Positions 30,801 through 38,900 of a DNA stretch of 64,000 nucleotides are shown piece by piece. The notes beneath the pieces are model-generated. The model did not search any database. It was not told the DNA's origin and saw only the letters and a list, made by a program, of their open reading frames with translations. Position 1 is the first letter of the stretch. Every line of letters begins with the position of its first letter. The position numbers were made by a program, and so were the translations under genes. The DNA is taken from contig JAPPMF010000008.1 of NCBI GenBank assembly GCA_028819195.1, positions 67,238 through 131,237 of the forward strand, in the 5' to 3' direction. This DNA comes from Bin55 sp028819195. Its GTDB lineage: Bacteria; Pseudomonadota; Gammaproteobacteria; Pseudomonadales; Azotimanducaceae.

Positions 30801-30875
30801 GGGACTACCGGTTTGTGCATATAGGCCAGAAGCAATGATTCCGAAAAAAATCAAGAGTAGTCTTTTCTGTGTCAT
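24801..30875 (-). CDS. Bacterial alpha-2-macroglobulin family protein (thioester type), copy B
   Basis: This 2024-residue paralogue lies upstream of copy A in the same operon, 29 bp apart. It has the same order of parts: signal peptide (LLLIFFGIIASGLYAQ, no Cys, so not a lipoprotein), Ig-like start, MG repeats (HWATTSQKLYQPGDTVHIKGYVRR), the bait-like region, YWNPSVIATDEPAELEFVLPDNL, thioester CWEQ near residue 1486, and a C-terminal TPTHVEEMYRPVMFGKSE shared with copy A. The most divergent stretch is near residues 1260-1330, where bait regions usually lie. Two baits might cover different proteases (inference). Confidence 0.9.
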   Translation of the reverse strand: MTQKRLLLIFFGIIASGLYAQTGSPDKPLRVSAVYPTGTEVALGDSITIEFNQNMISFGKSMFTDDTVPIIIEPTLECEWNWVKLNTLKCELPFDSRLAPSTRYQITVLPGIEAPRGQSLEQEHVHVFETITPAIHRVNLVSWMSPNQPILKVQFNQELTREQLLGNVYLYDEVSGKEIPTTIKQHSYDLERSLRDDYFGRSKRYLYKRRFTQDDSVMVLPDENLSFESKVSVVLSAGVSGASGQLKSTKRSVIDTSITTFAEEFRLLGLHCRDIHGEPLYIEIDQTLDSLCAVQRSISLEFSSLLGDIRFSDYVQLQPNADINIYPRLGPRFPSSRYGHQSTLAPDTNYLLEVKSEPAQSVEGGNQSSLADLKDGFGRPLIGSNQIAFKTAHRSPSIFLTRYPLVVDSADAYDPLLSLQNVEDVSVTYDLFDEQGVVRNQTLQLPNLDQIDVVQKQPLGLRSALRSASGVMYGTIVGSAMFEYRQEKLEHNFFAQATPYSVFFKVGALSTLAWVVNFQTGEPVANAEIEFFKSVSTKLSKSDSAIMMGTTNTDGVVVLPGFETFDPNWDLVDHDLDEECDEDRECTAYFLHVETDHGQAILPVVDDYQFGFSGMDFTDYVDHWATTSQKLYQPGDTVHIKGYVRRDRYEQREILQEGHFALCVSGPREHEYEINDVTVNEFGAYDAILKLNKQTTLGEYKIVLVYAPDSSLAEVCRVAVRDYDEVDVYSALELARSDSVPYEDEDKNVQIIQFRVGGKFEVHEFKTNPIRVTQTFDAAHYDREDAMLITTTAELHAGDPYANAPGRVHVSITSKTPPVKVDDDYEYKFSAGRYGSDRTYWREVNIVFDEFELNSKGFNEYTIESLTSDFYYGEITVETAVASDRGKYVAVSSSVPYFGVDQFVGIRRPAGSNYWYPINRRIPVGEPWPINVLVVSKDNAIVPDKAVSITVYQRGKQRSDYSYPWYRVFDCEVISTEQAESCDFTPRTENYYKVQAKIVDSKGNPHQSEVHFVAIERKLEREEERVELELHCNSQQVAVGDVIKCEVKNYFDSTPVLVTIERAGIVDQWITELNPRKPVIEFSVAETYAPHFKLSVIAIARLDAGDQKYSSFYRFASARFELEDSRLIPLEVSVSSDKSTYSPRDTVKLTIKGETTTPVEYAVAVIDEALMDLSQAGEEYYDPTQKQWSVRTDLVQTFGLIHLLKTSVRKLVKRSSETISGVINRVASMEEIVATGSGLRASGELKSFQKTTDSKTRRVNKFIAYWNPSVIATDEPAELEFVLPDNLTSWKVVVMAASTDDRFGFASTTFNSVKDTEIRTVSPNVVTEGDTFHVGASIYNRANRERNLLVELSADGLLADTVNSEFRERIRFDPQERKVVTIPLVAGELPVDFQNLQQTGEIRFVARVRDRHDHDALDVRIPVRTSRFPVSSVVYGALTGDLTSIPLEVPEKLVDQTGELNLSLTTEEKVNFDGVFQYVRDYPYFCWEQHLTKAVLALHYLRLEAEGDKHGVEWHEAQEIIGQLLAAAVDHQAPNGGMAFFAPRDDAARPYLSAYTAIVFAWLAEAGYDVPRKVNEKLIGYLKEYLASDLTDEYGWPSEQNSTVLSGYQATIGSLLLHALSISGELGVAELDVYSEQIHQLHLFGLSHYLLAALKVDPTMPLIDKIFTRIMNHRSLVDGAVEFRENAVPLAYVRMLHSDTRSLCSVLEALTVMSAKTTQGIDIGELKELANAVRYARDNLPRWMSTQDNVFCTNAMLEYSDFVGSNFDEIFATVDLRRQDTGQTTRIADAWQFNAETTKLQTRFSLQPQLLRTNGTIDIARQGNGTAFYNVKLSYLSKADDDLNRFSGFEIHREYVVLRGQETSILNPGNSVERGDIIYVNLYLNNKSDRFFVMVDDTVPGGIEPVNFALGTESRFMDSQDVDDILPSSKFYEDFRLARRVWADYTISNVFWDLYDIRGFRHRELGFQNVRYFAEELERGKYHLQWIGQVITSGEFTVIPTHVEEMYRPVMFGKSESWTLTVEH

Positions 30876-31392
30876 GACAGTCCCCCTCAGAGGTTCCTAT
30901 TTGTTCGTTCCGTATGTACAGTTTTGTCATTCCGAACTGGATTCAGAGTTTTAAGTACCTGAAGCAACATGTAATTGGTTTGAGCGTTAGCGCTACGAAC
31001 TTTCAGCATCAATCACTTGTTTCGTGTCTTTTTTCCGATATAAGACCAGTTCAGAGAAACATCCACAATTATGTCTTAAAACGGTTTCCCCACAAACAAA
31101 AAATGGAATTACTTTATGTTGACAATTCATTTTATCGACTTTATTTACGTCCTGTGACCATAAAAATGTTTCTATGGGAGAGCAAATTTTGTTACATTTC
31201 GTTGTAAGGATCTGATTTACTACCTTCGTATTGACCGAGTAAACAATGTTAAAGAAAAGATCTCAACGTGCGTCGAATTTACACTATTCCGTCTGTTACA
31301 TTGATCTTATTGGTCGACTCACTTCAAGTATTCGAAGTATGTGAATGTTTGATTGCTAAAATTTTTGTCCTTGAGTAGAGGTTTGAAATCTA
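30876..31392. other. Intergenic region upstream of the macroglobulin operon and tRNA-Leu(UAG)
   Basis: About 517 bp of A+T-rich DNA between divergent transcription units. A 97-codon frame at 30914-31207 has no ribosome-binding site or recognisable domain and I reject it. Promoters for both sides must lie here, but I see no strong sigma70 match. Confidence 0.4.
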
Positions 31393-31477
31393 GCCCAGGT
31401 GTTGGAATTGGCAGACAAGCAGGATTTAGGTTCCTGTGCCTTCGGGCGTGAGGGTTCGACTCCCTCCCTGGGCACCA
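31393..31477 (+). tRNA. tRNA-Leu (anticodon UAG)
   Basis: Acceptor GCCCAGG (31393-31399) pairs with CCTGGGC (31467-31473), followed by discriminator A and encoded CCA (31475-31477). The anticodon stem CAGGA/TCCTG encloses TTTAGGT (anticodon TAG). A long variable arm (TGCCTTCGGGCG) and T-arm GGGTTCGACTCCC are present. Unlike tRNA-Leu(UAA), it has no intron. Confidence 0.97.
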
Positions 31478-31487
31478 CTAACAGACG

Positions 31488-32192
31488 GTGTGTTCATCCT
31501 TGACAATCCATACCGAACGATCTGTACTTGTTTGTTTAGATGGCATTGATTCCTCCCAAGAGGTTCATTTTTCGATTGCTGGACTATCTTTGGTTTTGGG
31601 TGAGGTCGCCGACTTTTTCGCCGGATTGAGTACATCAGAACAAGCAATCGTACCAGGTAATAATCCGGCGCGGCAGCAACAGTTCGCATCAGGACGACGC
31701 GTGGCTAAGTATGCTTTGCGACAACTAGGGAATCCGACTGAAGAAATCCTGAAACTAGATAAACGTCCCAAGTTTCCGACTGGTACGGTCGGAAACATTG
31801 CTCATTCTAAAAGCTTAGCGTTCGCTGCTGCCGGTAAAAGTGAAGATTTCTTAGGGATCGGAGTGGATATCCTTCCGGTAAATGCCGTGAGCTCGAAAGT
31901 CGCTAAAAAAGCGTTATTGGATGAAGAGCGGAAGGTGGTGTCAATGCGCGGCGATCCAAATCTGAACACGGCTTATTTTTGTGCAAAAGAAGCTGTCTAT
32001 AAAGCTGTACACCCTCTGACTCTAGAGTCTTTAACGTTACCTGATGCCCACGTAGATTTCGATGAAGCCGCACATACTTTCAAAGTCCGTTCGACAACAA
32101 CACTACGTTCTACGAAATTGGTAGAAACGGGGCTAGGTTTTTTTCGTGAGGTGGCGGGACATTGGCTAACCCTTTTTGTGGTTAAACGTTAA
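31488..32192 (+). CDS. 4'-phosphopantetheinyl transferase (EntD type)
   Basis: This 234-residue protein has the Mg-binding GIGVDI (Asp127) and FCAKEAVYKAV (Lys167-Glu168) that define phosphopantetheinyl transferases. It also has the EntD-subfamily GRRVAKYALRQLG near residues 69-81 and GNIAHS (residues 102-107). It transfers the pantetheine arm of CoA to carrier proteins. No carrier protein or NRPS/PKS gene lies in the window, so it probably serves targets elsewhere. The start is GTG 31488, 10 bp after the tRNA. Its 3' end overlaps the convergent synthetase by 4 bp. Confidence 0.9.
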   Translation: MCSSLTIHTERSVLVCLDGIDSSQEVHFSIAGLSLVLGEVADFFAGLSTSEQAIVPGNNPARQQQFASGRRVAKYALRQLGNPTEEILKLDKRPKFPTGTVGNIAHSKSLAFAAAGKSEDFLGIGVDILPVNAVSSKVAKKALLDEERKVVSMRGDPNLNTAYFCAKEAVYKAVHPLTLESLTLPDAHVDFDEAAHTFKVRSTTTLRSTKLVETGLGFFREVAGHWLTLFVVKR

Positions 32193-33952
32193 CCGTTTTG
32201 ATTAGTTTGTGCTAATTCTTTGAGGATCTCTCGCCGGATTACTCGTTTAAATATTTTCTCTGAACCGGTCCTCGGAAGTCGGTCGTAGCGTATCCAAACT
32301 CTTTCGGGGACTTGAAAGGAGGCTAGTCTGTTGCGCGCCCATTCTTGAACGCTTGCCGCTGTGAGAGCGGATTCTTTTGCAACACAGACCACTGCACCGA
32401 CGACTTCTCCGAGACGTTCATGCGGTATACCAATAACAGCACATTCCAAAATGTCACCGTGTTCATACAGCACTGATTCCACTTCCTGACAGCTAATGTT
32501 TTCACCACCGCGAATTACTATGTCTTTTTTTCGATCGGTTATGTACACAAAACCCTCTTCATCGACGTAACCGATATCGCCAGAACGAACCCAACCGTCA
32601 GATATTGCTCGTGCAGTTGCCTCAGGGTCTCTCCAATAACCCGAAAAATTCATGATTCCCCAAATTGAGAGTTCGCCTTCGTTTCCCGGACCCACATCAT
32701 TGCCATCTTCATCTACGGCTCGTACTTTGCAGATAGGAGGAATTGCACGACCACAACTTTTCGGACGTTGAGCGAAGTCCGATCCACTGATGTTAGCGCC
32801 ATAACCCTGAGTTTCCGTCATACCCCAACCAGTCAATTGACCACCTTTGCACAATTTTTCATCGATTTGTTTGGAATGTTCGGGTGCCATGGGAGCACCA
32901 CCACCACCAGCACTATGCAAACTGCTTAAGTCATACTTATGCAAATTAGGCGATTGAGTGAGTTCCCAAGACATAGTAGGAACACCATTAAACGAGGTGA
33001 GTTTCTCATCTTGAATGATGCGGAGTGCTTCATCGACATCCCATTTATACATTCCTACTAGTTTTCGCCCACCACGAAACGAAGTGAGCATTTGCACAAA
33101 AAGTCCGGTTACGTGAAAGAGAGGCACGGAGAGGATGCTCGCTGGTGGGTTTTCAAGTTCTTTCGAAGTTTCCGGTCCGCCAAAACGTTTACGAGGGTCT
33201 GGAAGATCGGTTGTATTTAAGCCTTGTGCTTCCATTTCCAGTTGCTGCGCGCGCCAATTTATGATTGCACCAGCTTCCCAGCCTAATAGGGCACTAACGA
33301 TTGCTCGATGATTTGAAAGTACTCCTTTTGGGTGAGCAGTCGAACCAGATGTAAACAACAACGTCGCCGGTTCGTGTCCGGGGATATCCAGTTCCGGCAT
33401 CTCGGTGGACGCAGTTCTTAGCCATGATTCCCATGGAATTGCACCGACTTGTGGCTGCATGCGAACAGTGATAAGTTTGAGATTTAAGCCTTCAATCAAA
33501 TCTTGAATTTTGGTGTATCTTTCGTAATCAACTATCAAATACTCCAACCCAGAGTCTTTAATTGCAAGAATTGTTTCTTCTTTCGACCACCAAGCATTCA
33601 GTGCCGTCGCTACACCTCCAATCGCGGTAATTCCCATGAACGCAAATATCCACTCAGGGAAGTTTCGACAGTTTATACCGATGCGATCTCCTTGTTTAAT
33701 CCCTAATGTCAGTAATGTATTGGCTACCCTAGCAGCTTCAGCCCATGTATCTTCGAATGTGTATCTTTCTTTTTGAAAAACGTAAAAGTCATTTTTGGAG
33801 AATTGCAGTCCGGCGCGGAATACTTCCAGTAGATTTTTAGGTGCCTTTGCAAACCCGACGTAATCGACCTCATCGACTTTGATCGTAGTGGTTTCGTATA
33901 GTTCACCTGGAGCCGTGATTTCGGCGATAGCCTGTAGGTAATTTGCGTTCAC
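32189..33952 (-). CDS. Acyl-CoA synthetase, class I AMP-forming family
   Basis: The 587-residue adenylate-forming enzyme has the ATP-binding loop LLFTSGSTAHPKGVLSNHRA (near residue 182). It also carries GWGMTETQG, the SGDIGYVDEEGFVYITDRKKD block (hinge) and the C-terminal PRTGSEKIFKRVIRRE with the catalytic lysine region. It should activate a fatty or related carboxylic acid as acyl-AMP and then acyl-CoA; the chain specificity cannot be read. The start is GTG 33952, after GGAAGCTAAAAA. It is convergent with the phosphopantetheinyl transferase. Confidence 0.88.
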   Translation of the reverse strand: MNANYLQAIAEITAPGELYETTTIKVDEVDYVGFAKAPKNLLEVFRAGLQFSKNDFYVFQKERYTFEDTWAEAARVANTLLTLGIKQGDRIGINCRNFPEWIFAFMGITAIGGVATALNAWWSKEETILAIKDSGLEYLIVDYERYTKIQDLIEGLNLKLITVRMQPQVGAIPWESWLRTASTEMPELDIPGHEPATLLFTSGSTAHPKGVLSNHRAIVSALLGWEAGAIINWRAQQLEMEAQGLNTTDLPDPRKRFGGPETSKELENPPASILSVPLFHVTGLFVQMLTSFRGGRKLVGMYKWDVDEALRIIQDEKLTSFNGVPTMSWELTQSPNLHKYDLSSLHSAGGGGAPMAPEHSKQIDEKLCKGGQLTGWGMTETQGYGANISGSDFAQRPKSCGRAIPPICKVRAVDEDGNDVGPGNEGELSIWGIMNFSGYWRDPEATARAISDGWVRSGDIGYVDEEGFVYITDRKKDIVIRGGENISCQEVESVLYEHGDILECAVIGIPHERLGEVVGAVVCVAKESALTAASVQEWARNRLASFQVPERVWIRYDRLPRTGSEKIFKRVIRREILKELAQTNQNG

Positions 33953-34138
33953 TTTTTAGCTTCCAAAAATTTCGCAACATTGTATATTCCACAGAACAAC
34001 TTTGTGAATTATGAGTTAAGAGAGTGCGTTAAATAGATTCTGTAACATTCTAGTAAAATGATATGTTAGATACTTCAATTTCCTGATTGCGATTTCTGGT
34101 AATCTATACTTCTGAGTAATAAATCACTGAATATTCGA

Positions 34139-35737
34139 ATGTTGACACCGCGGACACCACCACCGCCGAACTACTACGTCGACAATCTCTGTAAGTTATT
34201 GCACCACACAGTCCGTCAGTATCAGGACCTTCTAAACAAAGAAGAGCTGGAAGTTGCTTATAGCATATTTAATCTTTCGACCGATGCGATACGTTTGTTT
34301 GCGCGGATATTGAGTCGAAAGGGACCAGTTTACTTTATCAACAAACTCAATTATTCTGAAGTAAGAAATCGAGATAACGCCCTTGAAGAGATAGGGAAGG
34401 CCGGTTTGCTTAGTTTCAACGATGAGATACCTGTTGAAGAATTGTTAACAACACTTACGAAATCTCAAATCTCAACTATTTTCTCAATTCGCGAGTTAAG
34501 TAAAGATAAATTCTCAATGATCTCCGAAGTTTTGGAAAAACACAGCGCTACTTCGATTCACACTTACTTAACTGAGCAGGTTCGCTGGATTACCCTTTGT
34601 GTAAGCGAGGTTCTTGAGAAATACTCTCTATTGTTTTTTGGTGATCGTTACCACGATCTTTCGTCTTTTGTTGTTCGTGACTTAGGAATTGTTCGATTTG
34701 AAAACTATGATGTCGACAAAAGTGTCCGACAATTTGATTCGAGAAGTGAGTTGGATTTGCTCTTTGAGTGGTCGACTTGGGGTAGTGCGATAGATGAAAT
34801 TTCAGAACGCAACGAGACGCCAGACTTGTGGGAATATGTGGGTAAACTCGAAGAAATTCAGCCTAACAGATTTCTTGAACGATTACGCTCAAAACTCTTG
34901 AATCAAATTGGTAAAAAATACGAACGCAATCGTGATTACGAGCTCGCGACTGCAAGTTATAGACTGTCTTCTTTAGCACCAGCACGTGAAAGAATATCGC
35001 GCATTTTTCACAAATGCAAGTTGTTCGAATTGCGAGACGAGATGTTGGCACGCATCAGTTCGGAGCCTTGGAACAAGGAAGAAGAACTATTCGCACAGCG
35101 ATTTCCACGCAGAACGCCGCAGTCAAGTCGATATGAAGAGCATGTTCACTCTGTTGATGACAATCGTATCGAAAATCCCGAACAAATCGCGATCGAGCAT
35201 TTTGAACAACAAGGCGCAAACGCGTGGCACTTTGAGAATACTTTATCGACGATGTTGTTTGGAATTGCTTACTGGGACTGGATCTATGCACCGATTCCAG
35301 GAGCGTTCACAAACCAATTTCAGATTGGACCGCGCGATCTATACTGGTCCGAGTTTTTTAAAGTGCGACACCGAAGCTGTGTCGATCCGTTAGCAAGTCC
35401 TCACCAATTGATCACACGTATTCAATCCACAGCGAAATTGAAATGGGGGATTGCTAACCCGTTTGTTGTGTGGAACGTTTTTACGCCTCAATTACTCAGT
35501 TCTGTCGTCGTGGCATTGGGAACAGTTCAAATTCAAGCTTTGCTAAAGATTTTCATTTCTGATCTTCGGCAGTTTCGTTCAGGGTTTCCAGATTTAATGG
35601 TGTTGCATAGCGACGGAACTTCAGAATTTGTTGAAGTCAAGGCAGCGCGTGACCGAGTTCAACGCAACCAGCATCTCTGGTTGACAGAACTTGTCGATTC
35701 AGAACTGAATGCCTATGTTTTACGATTGGTTTCATAA
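34139..35737 (+). CDS. FAN1-like VRR-NUC structure-specific nuclease
   Basis: The 532-residue protein has an N-terminal helical region (FNLSTDAIRLFARILSRKG, LGKAGLL-type winged-helix segment), then TPR-like helices. The C-terminal VRR-NUC domain has FRSGFPDLMVLH with the metal-binding Asp, FVEVKAARDRVQRNQ with Glu-x-Lys, and a closing LRL. This is the architecture of bacterial FAN1, a 5' flap nuclease that can unhook interstrand DNA cross-links. Its 2-bp spacing from the helicase gene implies a two-gene repair operon. Confidence 0.88.
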   Translation: MLTPRTPPPPNYYVDNLCKLLHHTVRQYQDLLNKEELEVAYSIFNLSTDAIRLFARILSRKGPVYFINKLNYSEVRNRDNALEEIGKAGLLSFNDEIPVEELLTTLTKSQISTIFSIRELSKDKFSMISEVLEKHSATSIHTYLTEQVRWITLCVSEVLEKYSLLFFGDRYHDLSSFVVRDLGIVRFENYDVDKSVRQFDSRSELDLLFEWSTWGSAIDEISERNETPDLWEYVGKLEEIQPNRFLERLRSKLLNQIGKKYERNRDYELATASYRLSSLAPARERISRIFHKCKLFELRDEMLARISSEPWNKEEELFAQRFPRRTPQSSRYEEHVHSVDDNRIENPEQIAIEHFEQQGANAWHFENTLSTMLFGIAYWDWIYAPIPGAFTNQFQIGPRDLYWSEFFKVRHRSCVDPLASPHQLITRIQSTAKLKWGIANPFVVWNVFTPQLLSSVVVALGTVQIQALLKIFISDLRQFRSGFPDLMVLHSDGTSEFVEVKAARDRVQRNQHLWLTELVDSELNAYVLRLVS

Positions 35738-35739
35738 TC

Positions 35740-38031
35740 ATGAAAACTATCGCAGTATCAGTTACCGAACTCGCTAGCTTCGTCCACCGTCGGGGCGATA
35801 TAGATGCTCGACGAGAGGAATCGACCGACATGACTGAAGGACTACAGGTGCAGCGTAAATACCAAGAGATGATGTTGAAAAAGTTCAAAAATTATCAGAC
35901 CGAAGTGCGTTGCAAAGACCGATATAAGAGTGATGGGTTCGAATTACAAATTCAGGGGCGAGCGGACGGTATGATGCTTGAACCTAATGTATTAGTTGAG
36001 GAAATTAAAACAACACGCAAGAATATAGAAGATTTTTATCGTGTAAATGGTTTGGTGCATCGTGCGCAGGGGACGTTGTACGCAGCACTGTTATTAAAAG
36101 AGTGTAAGTTCGAAGACTGTACTGTGCGGGTAACCTACCTCAATCCCGATACACTGTCACATCACTCATTTGACGAAAAGATTTCTGTTGGTGAATTAGA
36201 GGAATTTCTTTCAAAAACGTGTGAAGTGTACACACAGTTTATTCGAACTCTGCTTGCTAGACTTGCAAACCGCAACGAGCTTGCAAAAAACCAGGAAATG
36301 CCATTTACCAACATATCGGACGAGCAACTTAATCTTGCGAGACGAGTGTATATGTCTATTCGAGATAGTGAAAACTTGATGTTTGAATCACCGACTGGTA
36401 CTGGCAAGACTGTCGCTACTTTGTTCCCATCAGTGAAAGCTTTAGGTGAAAAGTTAATTGACCGTATTGTATTTGCTACGGCGCGGACAACAGGTCAGTC
36501 GATTGCCCAAGAGACCATGGAGCAACTTAGTAAATCGAATCCACATCTTCGGGCGGTTACTATAACTGCAAAAGATCGTGTTTGTTTCACTCCGGGTGCC
36601 CTTTGTGTTCCCGAACAGTGCGAGTTTGCAAAGGGGCATTACGATCGACTGCCTAAGGCGCGGGAAGACTTACTCAAACGTGCGGTTGCTGATAAGAGAG
36701 GGGTAGAGTTGGTTGCGCGGGCTAATCGGGTGTGTCCCTATGAATTGTCTTTGGAAGGTGCAGATTGGTCCGATGTAGTGATTTGTGACTACAACTATGT
36801 GTTTGATCCTTTTGTTAACCTGAAACGATTGCAATCTCGCCAATTCCGAAAATTATCGCTACTTATTGACGAAGCCCATAGATTGGGAGAACGGGCGTCA
36901 GAAATGTTGTCTGCTTCCCTCAGTGCAAAGTTGTTTACGCAGGTACACGAAAAATTTGCTACACAAACCATCGGTCGTATAGCTCGAAGCATCGCTATTG
37001 GGATTGACACGCTTAAGAATCAGTATTTGCAGGACTCGACCGAAGCGATGATCGACATTCCTGATGAGCAGTTTTGGGAGATGTTACGTGCGTTCCTCGA
37101 AGCAGTTGAAGAAACGCCAATCGAATCTACTCACGATGTTGTCAATCAATGTTGGAGCGCTACACTACGTTTTAACGAAGGTCGCAATCGCTGCGAAACA
37201 GCAGCTTACATTTATCTAATTACCAAAACGGGCGAAGATACCGTGCTACTTTTAAGATGCATCACGCCAGGATCATGGATTAAACAGGTACTAGGGGATT
37301 TTCAGAGTACTGTTCGATTTTCAGGTACGTTGTCGCCATTCGAAGTTTTTCAGGAAGGACACGGTGTCGCCGGCGCAACCTCGCGTGTAACGATGCATGC
37401 GAATGTGGACCGACTGCGAGTCTTTATCCTTCCACAAATCTCAACATATTTCAAAGATCGGGAAAAGTCTGCTCCTGCGATTAACTCTGTAATTCAGACG
37501 GCTGTCCGTAGTTCTGATGGGAACTGGCTAGTAGCCTTTCCTTCATTCGAATATTTGAATCTAGTACAAGTTCCCGAAGAATTTGAATCGACGGTACTCA
37601 GACAAAAGACAGAAATGTCCGTTGAAGATCGAAAAGAATTTATTGATCGCCTGAACACACCGAATTCGATATTAGGATTTGTCGTGATGGGAGGAGTTTT
37701 TACCGAGTCGGTTGATTATGCCCAAGACGCACTTTCTGGAGTTATTGTTATAGGTCCGGCGCTACCCCCCCTGTCGGTCGAACTGGAAAAAATAAAACAA
37801 TCGTCAAATTTAGGTTACGAATTAGCATACCGCCAGCCCGGTATGACACGTGTGGTTCAATCAGCGGGTAGGGTAGTTCGAGGGGTACAAGACCGCGGTG
37901 TTGTAATCTTGGTCGACCCGCGTTTTAGTCGTGGCGAGTATCAGTCTTACTTTCCTCAACATTGGAATCCAACGATAGTGGACTTAGCTAGCTTACAAAG
38001 CGAACTTACTGCATTTTGGGTGCGTACTTAG
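35740..38031 (+). CDS. Rad3/XPD (DinG)-family DNA helicase with N-terminal PD-(D/E)XK nuclease-like domain
   Basis: The 763-residue protein opens with a Cas4/Dna2-like nuclease domain (LQIQGRADGM near residue 70; EIKTTRKN near residue 88). The helicase has Walker A SPTGTGKT (about 217), four iron-sulfur-cluster cysteines (about 283-330: CFTPGALCVPEQC and CPYEL), the DEAH box LLIDEAHRLGERA (about 376) and motif VI QSAGRVVRG. Iron-sulfur Rad3-type helicases unwind 5' to 3'. The close coupling to the FAN1-like nuclease argues for joint processing of cross-links or flaps. Confidence 0.88.
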   Translation: MKTIAVSVTELASFVHRRGDIDARREESTDMTEGLQVQRKYQEMMLKKFKNYQTEVRCKDRYKSDGFELQIQGRADGMMLEPNVLVEEIKTTRKNIEDFYRVNGLVHRAQGTLYAALLLKECKFEDCTVRVTYLNPDTLSHHSFDEKISVGELEEFLSKTCEVYTQFIRTLLARLANRNELAKNQEMPFTNISDEQLNLARRVYMSIRDSENLMFESPTGTGKTVATLFPSVKALGEKLIDRIVFATARTTGQSIAQETMEQLSKSNPHLRAVTITAKDRVCFTPGALCVPEQCEFAKGHYDRLPKAREDLLKRAVADKRGVELVARANRVCPYELSLEGADWSDVVICDYNYVFDPFVNLKRLQSRQFRKLSLLIDEAHRLGERASEMLSASLSAKLFTQVHEKFATQTIGRIARSIAIGIDTLKNQYLQDSTEAMIDIPDEQFWEMLRAFLEAVEETPIESTHDVVNQCWSATLRFNEGRNRCETAAYIYLITKTGEDTVLLLRCITPGSWIKQVLGDFQSTVRFSGTLSPFEVFQEGHGVAGATSRVTMHANVDRLRVFILPQISTYFKDREKSAPAINSVIQTAVRSSDGNWLVAFPSFEYLNLVQVPEEFESTVLRQKTEMSVEDRKEFIDRLNTPNSILGFVVMGGVFTESVDYAQDALSGVIVIGPALPPLSVELEKIKQSSNLGYELAYRQPGMTRVVQSAGRVVRGVQDRGVVILVDPRFSRGEYQSYFPQHWNPTIVDLASLQSELTAFWVRT

Positions 38032-38321
38032 TCCCTTGGGGTGGCTAAACTAAACGGCTCGCGAAGTCCATCGTTCATCTAAAAGTTGTTCTTTGTTAAC
38101 TAATTTGTAATCGTTTCGGTTATCGTGGTATCGTTAAACTTCGGTGGGTGTTTGAAGATTCTTGTAGCACCGAAACACCCACAAGCCCTGTAATAGGTCT
38201 GTCAAGAAGGGATACCGTCCCCCAGTCCGCGCTTAACGTTTGCAGTTCTTGCTGCCGGTGATATAGCACCTAAACAGGAAGAGTTTGCCCCACCGTTGGC
38301 TGGCGATGTGAGCGCGGCATG

Positions 38322-38347
38322 ATGCTGGTTGTCTACACAACCAGTAT
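38322..38347. repeat. Inverted repeat (hairpin), 11-bp arms
   Basis: ATGCTGGTTGT and ACAACCAGTAT flank CTAC, the strongest of the hairpins in this region. No T-run follows, so a simple terminator is unlikely. Confidence 0.6.
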
Positions 38348-38835
38348 GAGAACTTACCTGGGAAGCGATAACGCCCTCATTAGCGATAGAAACGAAAAAT
38401 GGTGATCTTTTTTTCTAGATGCTTTACGACCCGTTAGCGAGCGATTAAAAGGGCGATAAGCATGATGGTAGAAAAGTAGTTTCGTTGATTTACCTCCTGA
38501 AACTTGTCGGTAGATGAGTCTGCGGCGTCCCGCATGACAGTGATAAATGATCGTGGAACATGTGTAATACACCGTCCGGTGATGGCAGTAGAATGAGAAT
38601 TCCGGTGAGCTCTTCGCATACCAAGAACACCGTAAGCTGGTTCAAGAATTCGGCGGCTTTCTGGACTGAAGGGTGTCAGTCAGCACATATTTAAGCGATG
38701 ATTATACGTATAGTTAAGGACTCGTGCAACCCCGGTCAATTAAGCATCACTGAGGGGGGGGTCGCTGGGGCTGTCCTTTACGATAGATACCACTGCCGAC
38801 AGGTAGCAGCGGTATCCTGTGCGGAATAGGCGACT

Positions 38836-38863
38836 GTCGTCGTCACTCCCCAGTGACAACGAC
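38836..38863. repeat. Inverted repeat (hairpin), 5+6-bp arms
   Basis: GTCGT-C-GTCACT and AGTGAC-A-ACGAC flank CCCC. It lies about 40 bp beyond the 3' end of the reverse-strand small membrane-protein genes, so it could end their transcript although no T-run is present. Confidence 0.5.
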
Positions 38864-38900
38864 CATCACTAGAATCGCAGTGATCTCGGACTAACTGGTT

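Larger units (their letters stand above)
38032..38900. other. Hairpin-rich region without a recognisable gene
   Basis: About 870 bp, visibly richer in G+C than its neighbours, with no frame that has a domain or a good start. It contains at least four strong hairpins: 38144-38153/38173-38182 (10 bp); 38322-38332/38337-38347 (11 bp with one G-T pair, CTAC loop); 38786-38796/38806-38816 (11 bp, one mismatch); and 38836-38847/38852-38863 (5 + 6 bp around one mismatch, CCCC loop). A run of eight G ends at 38761. It could be a structured RNA or decayed mobile DNA; it does not match RNase P, tmRNA or SRP RNA by eye. Confidence 0.45.

Noticed and set aside
24801..30875. Second macroglobulin as a lipoprotein
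   Set aside because: Its signal peptide has no cysteine at the cleavage site; copy A has only a weak LSC, so neither is called a lipoprotein with confidence.
30914..31207. 97-codon open frame upstream of tRNA-Leu(UAG)
   Set aside because: No ribosome-binding site or domain, and it occupies the promoter region of the divergent macroglobulin operon.
38354..38619. Two reverse-strand open frames in the hairpin-rich region
   Set aside because: They overlap each other in different frames and have no credible start signal or family resemblance.
38032..38900. RNase P RNA, tmRNA or SRP RNA
   Set aside because: None of the conserved cores of these RNAs could be found on either strand.
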